A DNA stretch of 7,821 bases from Saprospiraceae bacterium (lineage in GTDB: Bacteria; Bacteroidota; Bacteroidia; Chitinophagales; Saprospiraceae). The notes under the pieces are model-generated. The model was not told the DNA's origin. It saw only the letters and a program-made list of their open reading frames with translations, and made no database searches. Each line of letters starts with the position of its first letter. The stretch's first letter is position 1. Location of the stretch: assembly GCA_022842255.1 (NCBI GenBank), contig JALHPW010000221.1, positions 1 to 7,821 of the forward strand, written 5' to 3'. A program made the translations under genes and the position numbers. Shown piece after piece: positions 1-6,600 of this stretch.

Positions 1-386
1 GCATTGCCAAGCATGGATTTGGACAACCTGGTTTGGTTGTAATTGGCCAAGAACATATCCAGTCCCATACGGTCGGCTATCTCATCGAGTGAGTTGCGTT
101 TCACGATTTTGGAGCGCATTTTTGTCAAAAAACCCTCGTCGGAGTTGGGGTATTTTTTGAACAAATATTCCCCTACAATAGTACTGAGCACCGCGTCGCC
201 CAAAAATTCCAGCCGCTCATTGTTGGCAATGGCGTAGTCTTTGGAAGCAAAGGTGCTTTTGTGGAAAAAAGCCAGCTTAAACAGTTGGAGGCGGACTGGT
301 GTAAACCCAATCAACTGTCTGAGGCGCCGGGCCAATTCCCGGTCTGGATGGAAGTAATAATTGTAAAATCGTCGTATAAATCGCAC
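1..386 (-). CDS. rnc: Ribonuclease III, N-terminal part (cut by window edge)
   Basis: This is the start of RNase III, the endonuclease that cleaves double-stranded RNA in rRNA precursors and some mRNAs in the cytoplasm. 128 complete codons are visible. The family signature NERLEFLGD lies at residues 56-64; E57, E60 and D64 match the first half of the metal-binding active site. An HKS motif at 42-44 fits the conserved helix before it. The reading ends at SMLGN, just before the second acidic cluster (GDALEA region), so the rest of the nuclease domain and the dsRNA-binding domain lie outside the window. The start chosen is GTG at 386: an in-frame TAA lies five codons upstream and there is no ATG between them. 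No Shine-Dalgarno sequence is visible. It follows fabF on the same strand after 110 bp, the order seen in many Bacteroidota, and may be co-transcribed with it despite the hairpins in the gap. Confidence 0.93.
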   Translation of the reverse strand, partial: MRFIRRFYNYYFHPDRELARRLRQLIGFTPVRLQLFKLAFFHKSTFASKDYAIANNERLEFLGDAVLSTIVGEYLFKKYPNSDEGFLTKMRSKIVKRNSLDEIADRMGLDMFLANYNQTRLSKSMLGN

Positions 387-421
387 AGAGTCAATTTTTT
401 AGACAAGGGCGCGCCATACGA

Positions 422-454
422 AATTTTCGGAAAGTTTGAAACTTTCCGAAAATT
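422..454. repeat. Perfect 33-bp palindrome between fabF and rnc
   Basis: Arms 422-437 and 439-454 are exact reverse complements (16 bp each) around a single central G at 438. As RNA this would make a stable hairpin in the fabF-rnc transcript. The arms begin and end with AATT/AATTTT and have a CGGAAAG core. There is no long run of T directly after the stem in either direction, so it is not a textbook intrinsic terminator. It could be a processing site, a protein-binding palindrome, or one copy of a dispersed intergenic repeat; the sequence alone does not decide. Confidence 0.8.
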
Positions 455-467
455 GGCTCAAAGCCAA
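449..467 (-). terminator. Short hairpin with T-run after fabF (weak terminator or attenuator)
   Basis: On the minus strand, TTGGCT (467-462) and AGCCAA (458-453) form a 6-bp stem with a 3-nt loop, followed at once by TTTT (454-451, partly shared with the stem end). It lies 30 bp past the fabF stop and abuts the 33-bp palindrome, so the two hairpins cannot both extend fully. The stem is short and the T-run small, so I read it as a weak terminator that could lower rnc expression relative to fabF. The AATT bases are used by both structures. Confidence 0.4.
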
Positions 468-496
468 AAGCACGACACTTATCTTTTATTAAGCCC

Positions 497-1738
497 TCAA
501 ACTTGTTTGAAGACAATGGATGCATTGTGCCCACCAAAACCAAAGGTGTTGCTAAGCACAGATTTCACTTTGCGTTGTTGGGCCTCGTTAAAAGTCAGGT
601 TGAACGCCGGGTCAATTTCCGGGTCGTCCGTGAAATGGTTGATGGTAGGGGGTATAAACCCGTGTTTCATGGCCAAAATACCGGCAATCGCTTCGACGGC
701 GCCTGCCGCTCCCAACAAGTGCCCGGTCATACTTTTGGTAGCCGACACATTGATTTTAGCCACATGGTCGCCAAACACCTTACTGATGGCTTTGAGCTCT
801 GCTACATCGCCCAATGGGGTGGACGTACCATGGGTGTTGATATAGTCGATATCGCCAGCGGTCATGCCTGCGTCTTGCAACACCAGGTGCAACACGTTGA
901 TGACCCCAATCCCTTCCGGGTGTGGGGCCGAAATATGGTATGCATCGTTGGTCATGGCGCCACCTGCGTATTCTGCATAAATGCGCGCGCCGCGCCGCTT
1001 GGCGTGTTCGTATTCTTCTAAAATAAGGGCTGCGCCACCTTCTCCTAGCACAAAACCGTCGCGGTCCTTGTCGTAGGGCCGTGAAGCGGTAGCGGGGTCG
1101 TCATTGCGTTCGCTCATGGCCTTCATGTTGGTAAAACCACCCACGGCTGTGGCAGCGATGGTCGCTTCCGAGCCGCCCGTTACCATGATGTCGGCCTTGC
1201 CCAGTCGAATATAATCGGCTGCATTGATGATGGCGTGGCTGGAGGAAGCACAGGCCGACACAGTGGCATAGTTGATACCCATGAAACCATACTGAATGGA
1301 AATCATGCCCGCACCCATGTTGGTGATCATCTTAGGGATCAGGAACGGATTGTGGCGAGGGGTGCCGTTGCCTTTCACATAATCTTCAATTTCTTTTTCC
1401 AGGGTGTGCAGACCGCCGATCCCGGACGCCCAAATCACGCCAGTGCGCTGTTTGTCGATGGCCTCCAAGTCCAAGCCAGAATCTTTCAAAGCCTCATCGG
1501 CCGTCACGAGTGCAAACTGCGTGAAGCGGTCAATACGGCGTACTTCTTTTCGATCCATAAAATCCTCGGGGACAAACCCCTTCACCTCGCAGGCAAACTG
1601 GGTTTTAAACAGACTGGCATCAAACTGCGTGATGGGGCCCGCACCGCTTGCGCCGCGTTGCAGTCCGTCCAAATATGCCGGTATGTTGTTGCCAATGGGA
1701 GTGATTGCGCCTATGCCAGTAACGACGACTCGTTTCAT
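497..1738 (-). CDS. fabF: Beta-ketoacyl-ACP synthase II (FabF)
   Basis: FabF condenses malonyl-ACP with a growing acyl-ACP to lengthen fatty acids by two carbons, in the cytosolic type II fatty acid synthase. The protein is 413 residues, the same length as E. coli FabF. All catalytic residues are present: nucleophile C163 in SACASSSH, H303 in NTHGTSTPLGD, K335, and H340 in KSMTGHLLGAAGAVEA. The N-terminus MKRVVVTGIGAITPIG and the C-terminal NTFGFGGHNAS are typical of the thiolase fold. The reading frame stays open for 48 more codons upstream, but that extension has no family similarity and would cover the promoter, so ATG at 1738 is chosen; CTCAAGG six bases upstream is a modest ribosome binding site. 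rnc follows on the same strand. In many Bacteroidota acpP sits directly before fabF; here the neighbour is divergent rpsT instead. Confidence 0.97.
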   Translation of the reverse strand: MKRVVVTGIGAITPIGNNIPAYLDGLQRGASGAGPITQFDASLFKTQFACEVKGFVPEDFMDRKEVRRIDRFTQFALVTADEALKDSGLDLEAIDKQRTGVIWASGIGGLHTLEKEIEDYVKGNGTPRHNPFLIPKMITNMGAGMISIQYGFMGINYATVSACASSSHAIINAADYIRLGKADIMVTGGSEATIAATAVGGFTNMKAMSERNDDPATASRPYDKDRDGFVLGEGGAALILEEYEHAKRRGARIYAEYAGGAMTNDAYHISAPHPEGIGVINVLHLVLQDAGMTAGDIDYINTHGTSTPLGDVAELKAISKVFGDHVAKINVSATKSMTGHLLGAAGAVEAIAGILAMKHGFIPPTINHFTDDPEIDPAFNLTFNEAQQRKVKSVLSNTFGFGGHNASIVFKQV

Positions 1739-1782
1739 AAAAAACCTTGAGTTTAAAAAATCAGGTTTGGGGATTCGGAGGG

Positions 1783-1810
1783 CAAATGTAGGAAACAGTT
1801 TGAAACCAAA
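1783..1810 (-). promoter_or_regulatory. Candidate fabF promoter (Bacteroidota type)
   Basis: The minus strand reads TACATTTG at 1790-1783, a full match to the TAnnTTTG -7 box of the Bacteroidota primary sigma factor. TTTG at 1810-1807 could be the -33 element, although the 16-bp spacer is a little short of the usual range. Transcription would start about 40-45 bases before the fabF ATG at 1738. The spacer holds the odd palindrome GTTTGAAAC (1798-1806). Confidence 0.6.
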
Positions 1811-1938
1811 ACGTATTGCGCCCCTTCGGATGCAGACTTGTTGTCTACTAAACAGGGGATGCGGACAGAAGTTTGCTTCCAAATTTCTATTTCACGGAAA
1901 AATTTCAACGACACACTTCTTTTTCACCTAAAAAATTC

Positions 1939-1946
1939 TACCTTTG
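1939..1946 (+). promoter_or_regulatory. Candidate rpsT promoter -7 box
   Basis: TACCTTTG matches TAnnTTTG and is followed by CCC, as is the fabF box on the other strand. It lies 59 bp before the rpsT ATG, giving a leader of roughly 50 bases. I see no clear TTG at the expected -33 distance; the region there is T-rich (1917-1925). Confidence 0.55.
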
Positions 1947-2005
1947 CCCGCCCAAAACGAGAACCAAAAAGATTTATTAAAAAAGCACCATTTCCGCTGT
2001 AAAAT

Positions 2006-2263
2006 ATGGCACACCACAAGTCTGCGTTAAAGCGTATCCGTCAGAACGACAAGCGTCGTTTGGAGAACCGCTACTACAAAAAATCTACCCGTACGGCTAT
2101 CAAAAACCTGCGCGAACTGAAAGAAAAGGCAGAGGCTGAAAAGTTTCTTCCTAAAGTTGTGAGCATGATTGACCGTTTGGCAAAGCGTGGAAACATCCAC
2201 CGCAACAAGGCTGCCAACCTGAAAAGTGGCCTGATGCGTCACGTGAACTCAATCGCTGCTTAA
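2006..2263 (+). CDS. rpsT: 30S ribosomal protein S20
   Basis: S20 is a primary 16S rRNA-binding protein of the small ribosomal subunit. The 85-residue product has the usual length, is strongly basic, and opens with the family hallmark MAHHKSALKRIRQNDKRR. RYYKKSTRTAIKNLRE and the IHRNKAANLKSGL block near the C-terminus (about 64-76) fit the S20 helical bundle. The ATG start follows from the conserved N-terminus; no Shine-Dalgarno sequence is evident in the A/T-rich leader. The gene is divergent from fabF, has its own promoter box, and ends upstream of a repeat and a strong intrinsic terminator, so it is probably transcribed alone. S20 often regulates its own translation in other bacteria; nothing here shows that directly. 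Confidence 0.97.
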   Translation: MAHHKSALKRIRQNDKRRLENRYYKKSTRTAIKNLRELKEKAEAEKFLPKVVSMIDRLAKRGNIHRNKAANLKSGLMRHVNSIAA

Positions 2264-2295
2264 TTGGGGATTTAGTTATTTGGGGATTTGGTTAT
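2264..2295 (+). repeat. Tandem 16-mer immediately after rpsT
   Basis: TTGGGGATTTAGTTAT (2264-2279) is followed directly by TTGGGGATTTGGTTAT (2280-2295), differing at one base. The first copy starts on the base after the rpsT stop codon. The second copy is also the left arm of the long hairpin described separately, so either copy could pair with the right arm at about 2338-2353. Confidence 0.85.
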
Positions 2296-2357
2296 TCGTT
2301 TTGACAGCGCTTGAAATAGTGTTTGCTTTCAAAACAAATAACCAAATCCTCAAATAA
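2276..2357. repeat. Long imperfect inverted repeat (MITE/REP-like) in rpsT 3' region
   Basis: Bases 2276-2304 pair with 2329-2357 over 29 positions, with one C/A mismatch (2297/2336) and one G/T position (2283/2350). After one more mismatch, 2306-2309 can pair with 2324-2327, leaving a 14-nt loop. This is far longer than a terminator stem, and no T-run follows it. It lies between rpsT and the real terminator at 2374-2411. It may be a small palindromic repeat of the REP/MITE kind or a 3'-end stabilising structure for rpsT mRNA. No coding potential is evident. Confidence 0.75.
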
Positions 2358-2373
2358 TCAACTCTGCACCCAT

Positions 2374-2411
2374 CAAAAAGTGTACCTCGAAATACCGGGG
2401 TACACTTTTTG
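2374..2411. terminator. Strong intrinsic terminator after rpsT, in front of the paaE-like gene
   Basis: Bases 2374-2389 pair with 2396-2411: 16 pairs with one T/G wobble and a 6-nt loop (2390-2395). The plus-strand arm ends GTACACTTTTTG, giving the T-run; the A-run on the other arm makes the element symmetric, so it could also work on the minus strand. It is well placed to end rpsT transcription. It finishes only 19 bp before the next start codon at 2431, so it lies in, or directly before, the leader of that gene. Confidence 0.85.
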
Positions 2412-2430
2412 TGTTCCAACTGCCCAACCA

Positions 2431-3501
2431 ATGTCCGTTCAATTCCACAAATTGAAAGTGCGCGATTTGCGCCGCGAAACCGCCGATACGGTATCCATTT
2501 CGTTTGAATTGCCTGAAAAGGAGCGCGAGGCGTTTCGTTTCAAACAGGGGCAACACCTCACGTTGAAGGTCGAAATCAACGGCGAGGAAGTGCGGCGCTC
2601 GTACTCGATTTGTACCGGGGCGCATGAAAATGATTTGCGTGTGGCGGTAAAAAAAGTGGACGGAGGGGTGTTCAGCACCTGGGCCAACGAACACCTGAAA
2701 GTCGGCGACTGGATGGAGGTAATGGCCCCACAAGGGCATTTTTTTACCGAACTACACCCCGACAACGAAAAAACATACGTCGCGTTCGCGGCTGGCAGCG
2801 GCATCACGCCCGTGATGAGCATCCTGCGCAGCACGCTTGCCCAAGAGCCGCGCAGCCGCTTCATTCTTTTTTACGGCAACCGTTCTTTCGACAGCATCAT
2901 CTTCCGCGAACAACTGGAAGAGCTCAAAAACCTCCACCCCGACCGGCTATCCATCCACCATGTGCTGAGCCGCGAATCGCTCGGCAGCGAACTTTTTAAA
3001 GGCCGTATTGACGCAGCCAAATGCATGCGGTTTGGAAAGGTGTTCTTCGCCCCTCAGGAAGTGGATGCGTATTTCCTCTGCGGTCCGGAAGAGATGGTTT
3101 TTGCCGTGAAAGATGCCCTCGCCGAACTTGGCGCGAACCCCAAAAGTGTTCATTTTGAACTCTTTACCACCGCTGGCATCAAAAACAAACCTGCTACCAG
3201 CAGCACGACAAAAGAAGCGTTCGAAGCCTCCGTCACGGTCATCCAGGATGGCGCACAGTTTGATTTCAATCTGCCCTCAGACGGCTCTACCCTGCTCGAC
3301 GCAGCCATGCGCGCAGGGGCCGACCTACCCTTCTCCTGCAAAGGCGGCGTGTGCAGCACCTGCAAAGCCCGGGTGATGGAAGGCAAGGTTGAAATGAACG
3401 TCAATTATGGCCTCGAGCCCGATGAGGTAGAAGCTGGTTATGTGCTCACTTGCCAGGCCCACCCTACTACCAAGCGGGTGGTGGTTAGTTTTGATGCTTG
3501 A
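2431..3501 (+). CDS. paaE: PaaE-type NAD(P)H:2Fe-2S flavin reductase
   Basis: This is a ferredoxin-NADP reductase-fold protein with a C-terminal plant-type 2Fe-2S domain. It is 356 residues long, like E. coli PaaE, which passes electrons from NADPH to the phenylacetyl-CoA epoxidase. Domains in order: FAD-binding barrel (about 1-108) with RSYSIC at 56-61 for flavin; nucleotide-binding domain with AGSGITP at 121-127 and CGPEEM at 217-222; ferredoxin domain (about 265-356) with cluster ligands C303, C308, C311 (CKGGVCSTC) and C341. NYGLEPDEVEAGYVLTCQA near the end is close to PaaE. The frame is open upstream through the terminator, but ATG at 2431 gives the family N-terminus MSVQFHKLKV. There is no clear ribosome binding site. 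None of the oxygenase genes paaA-D is in the window, so the true electron acceptor is unknown; it could serve another diiron oxygenase or desaturase. Confidence 0.88.
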   Translation: MSVQFHKLKVRDLRRETADTVSISFELPEKEREAFRFKQGQHLTLKVEINGEEVRRSYSICTGAHENDLRVAVKKVDGGVFSTWANEHLKVGDWMEVMAPQGHFFTELHPDNEKTYVAFAAGSGITPVMSILRSTLAQEPRSRFILFYGNRSFDSIIFREQLEELKNLHPDRLSIHHVLSRESLGSELFKGRIDAAKCMRFGKVFFAPQEVDAYFLCGPEEMVFAVKDALAELGANPKSVHFELFTTAGIKNKPATSSTTKEAFEASVTVIQDGAQFDFNLPSDGSTLLDAAMRAGADLPFSCKGGVCSTCKARVMEGKVEMNVNYGLEPDEVEAGYVLTCQAHPTTKRVVVSFDA

Positions 3502-3512
3502 GGTAGGGGCTC

Positions 3513-3547
3513 TAGTGAGGCGGTGACTGGCAGCCACCGCCTCACTA
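3513..3547. terminator. GC-rich perfect hairpin after paaE-like gene
   Basis: Bases 3513-3525 and 3535-3547 are exact reverse complements (13 bp, mostly G/C) with a 9-nt loop. It begins 12 bp after the paaE-like stop codon. The stem is stable enough for a terminator or an mRNA 3'-end stabiliser, but no T-run follows on the plus strand (TATCACATG), so intrinsic termination is uncertain. Confidence 0.5.
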
Positions 3548-3594
3548 TATCACATGTGGTAGTCTGCGCTGCGACAGGACAAGCTGAGGAAACC

Positions 3595-3631
3595 AAAAAC
3601 GGGCAACCCCACATCCGCAGGGTCGCCCGTT
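3595..3631 (-). terminator. Intrinsic terminator of infB
   Basis: On the minus strand, 3631-3620 pairs with 3609-3598 over 12 positions with one mismatch (3605/3624), with a loop at 3610-3619. The descending arm runs straight into TTTTTGG (3599-3593). It starts 27 bp after the infB stop codon. A smaller hairpin, ACGAAC with GTTCGT at 3641-3656, lies between it and the gene. Confidence 0.7.
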
Positions 3632-3657
3632 CATATTTTAACGAACCAACGTTCGTG

Positions 3658-6600
3658 CTACTTCAAAATAGCCTTCACCTCGTTGATCACGTAAGATTCT
3701 ACCACGTCGCCGACTTTGAAGTCGTTGAAGTTTTTGATCGTAAGACCGCACTCCAGACCGTTTTTGACCTCTTTGGCGTCTTCTTTGAAACGTTTGAGCG
3801 ACCCCAGCTCGGCGTGTTGGTTCGGGTTGGTCGGGTACACTACGATACCATCGCGGATAATCCGGATATGGTGGTTTCGGCTGATTTTGCCGTCTTGGAC
3901 AAAACAACCCGCCACGGTACCAATCTTCGATACTTTGTACACCTCGCGGATTTCGACCTGACCCATGATTTCCTCTTCCTTCGTTGGCTCCAACATACCT
4001 TCGATAGCGGATTTTACCTCTTCGATGGCTTCGTAAATGATGGAGTAGAGCTTGATTTCTACGCCCTCTTTCTCGGCCAGTTTGCGGGCCGTGATAGACG
4101 GACGCACCTGGAAACCAATGATGATGGCATCGGAAGCGGAAGCAAGCATAACGTCGGAGTCCACGATCTGACCAACGGCCTTGTGGATAACGGATACCTG
4201 TACTTTCTCGATCGACAATTTGATAAGCGAATCGGAAAGTGCCTCGATGGAACCATCCACGTCACCTTTAACAATGACTTTGAGTTCTTTAAAGTTGCCA
4301 AGGGCGAGACGGCGACCAATTTCTTCGAGCGAAATACGCTTGTTGGCACGGTTGGCCTGCTCGCGCATGATTTGGCCGCGTTTTGAAGCAATCTCTTTGG
4401 CTTCGCTTTCGCTGGCTGCTACCTTGATTTTTTCACCTGCCTGTGGCGCACCTGGAAGACCAAGTACGATGACGGGCTGGGCAGGACCTGCGCTCTTGAT
4501 TTTTTTGCCACGTTCGTTGAACAAGGCTTTCACCTTGCCAGAGAATTCGCCCGCAATGATGGGGTCGCCGTGGTGGATGGTGCCGTTGATAATCAAGATT
4601 TTGGACACATAACCCTGTCCTTTTTCCAAAGACGCCTCCAAAACGGTACCGATGGCACGACGGTCGGGGTTGGCTTTGAGTTCGAGCAATTCAGCTTCGA
4701 GCAACACTTTTTCGAGGAGCTTGTCCACGTTCAAGCCTTGTTTAGCCGAAATATCCTGGCTCTGGTATTTACCGCCCCATTCCTCCACGAGGAAATTCAT
4801 CTGCGCGAGCTCATTTTTGATGCGCTCTGGGTCGGCCCCTGCTTTATCGATTTTGTTGATGGCAAATACCATCGGAACACCCGCCGCTTGTGCGTGGCTG
4901 ATGGCCTCCTTGGTTTGCGGCATGATGCTGTCGTCGGCAGCAATCACGATGATGGCAATGTCCGTCACCTTGGCACCCCGTGCACGCATGGCCGTAAAGG
5001 CTTCGTGACCCGGTGTATCCAGGAAGGTGATTTTTTGATCTTCATGGCCTGGCACGATGACTTCATACGCACCTACGTGCTGGGTGATACCACCCGCTTC
5101 ACCTTCGGCCACATTGGCAGAACGGATAAAGTCGAGCAAAGAGGTCTTACCGTGGTCAACGTGACCCATGACGGTTACAATCGGTTGCCGAGGCTTGAGA
5201 TCGCTTGGGGAATCCACCTCATCTTCCTCCACTTCCACCTGTTCTTCTGCAGAAATGAACTTGACTTCATGGCCAAATTCATTGGCTACGAGTTCGATGA
5301 TTTCAGCGTCGAGGCGCTGGTTGATGGAAACAAATATACCCAGTGCCATACAAGCCTTGATGACATCGGAAGGTTTGATGTTCATCAGGGATGCGAGGTC
5401 CGAAACAGAGATAAACTCCGTAACCTGCAAGATTTTATCGCCTTCGCTGCGGGCCATTTCGGCCATTTCAGCGCGTTCGCGGCGTACATCGCGTTTGTCG
5501 CGGCGTACTTTTTGACGTTTACGGCTCGCCCCGGCGCCCATACGGGCCATGGTTTGGCGGATTTGGTTCTCAATATCTTTTTGAGAAACTTCCTTGACCC
5601 CATCGGTACGGCCGCGACCTTTTTTGTCGCCCTGATTGGCGGCCATGTTGGTTTGCAGGTTCTGCGCCGTGACGGGTTGCTGAGGCACGGTTTTGCGCTT
5701 GCGCCGCAGACGATCGGCATTGCTGCCACCACCGCCTTGTTGCTGGCCGCCGGTACCGCCCTGGCCTTGTTGCTGGCCGCCTGGGCGATTGCCTTGTTGT
5801 TGGCCGCTACCACCTTGGTTGCCACCTGGGCGATTGCCCTGTTGCTGGCCACCACCTGTGTTGCCACCGGAACGATTGCCTTGTTGGCCACCGCCACGGT
5901 TATCACCGCTGCGATTCCCACCGCCTCGGTTATCACCACCGCCTCGGTTGCCCCCGCGATTGTCACCGCGGTTGCCGCTGCTGCTGGCTGGTTTTTCTTT
6001 TTCAAGGTTGATACGGCCCAAAATTTTCAGGCCTCGAAGGTTTGGCGTGCTGGAGCGCACCAAATCGCCTTCGTTCGCATCCCCGATTTGTTTGCCTTCG
6101 CCTTCCGCTGGGGGAGGTGTAGGAGGGGCCGCTGGAGGTGGTGTGACCTCTTTGGGTGCTGGTGCCTCCTTTGGTTTTTCTGCAACTACAGGCTCCTCGC
6201 GCTTTGGCAACACCTGTTTTGGCTCAGGTTTTGGCTCGGGCTTGGGTTGTTCCACCTGCTTCAGTTCGGGTTGTTGGGGCTCTTCCTTTGGAAGCACCTT
6301 TTCAACAGGCGGAGCTGGAGGGGTTTTAGGGGCATCGAGATCGATTTTGCCCAAAATCCGGAGTGGCGCCGGACGCTCGCGCCGGATAAACTCCTGCTCT
6401 TCCTTTTTGGGCTCCACTACGGGTGGCTCATGCTTGGGGGCCACCGGTTCTCGGGGTGGAAGGAATGAGGGGCGCGGCGCACTGGATGGCGTAGCAGCTG
6501 GGGTGCTCGGTGTAGACCCTTCGGAGGTTCCGACGGAATCTTTTTTGAGCATTGGACGGGCCAATTGGTCGGCCTGTTGTTTGATATCAAGGTCTTTTTG

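Noticed and set aside
261..1021. Plus-strand open frames over rnc and fabF (261-845 and 503-1021)
   Set aside because: They are shadows of rnc and fabF, with no family features.
1739..1882. 48-codon N-terminal extension of FabF
   Set aside because: The extension has no similarity to FabF, covers the promoter box at 1783-1790, and the conserved N-terminus starts exactly at the ATG at 1738.
1739..2005. Possible acpP or tRNA gene in the divergent gap
   Set aside because: No acyl carrier protein signature (DSL motif) is present in any frame, and I see no cloverleaf-like set of arms.
2264..2357. CRISPR-like repeat
   Set aside because: There are only two direct copies, adjacent with no spacer, and no cas genes in view.
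2323..2430. Upstream TTG start for the PaaE-like protein
   Set aside because: It would translate through the long hairpin and the terminator; the family N-terminus begins at ATG 2431.
3523..4386. 287-codon plus-strand open frame overlapping the end of infB
   Set aside because: It is antisense to well-conserved IF-2 C-terminal domains and has no recognisable motif.
4570..6468. 632-codon open frame on the plus strand antisense to infB
   Set aside because: It is low-complexity (Ala/Leu/Thr runs mirroring the Gly/Gln/Asn tract) and matches no family; infB on the other strand is certain. It results from codon bias and the repeat tract.
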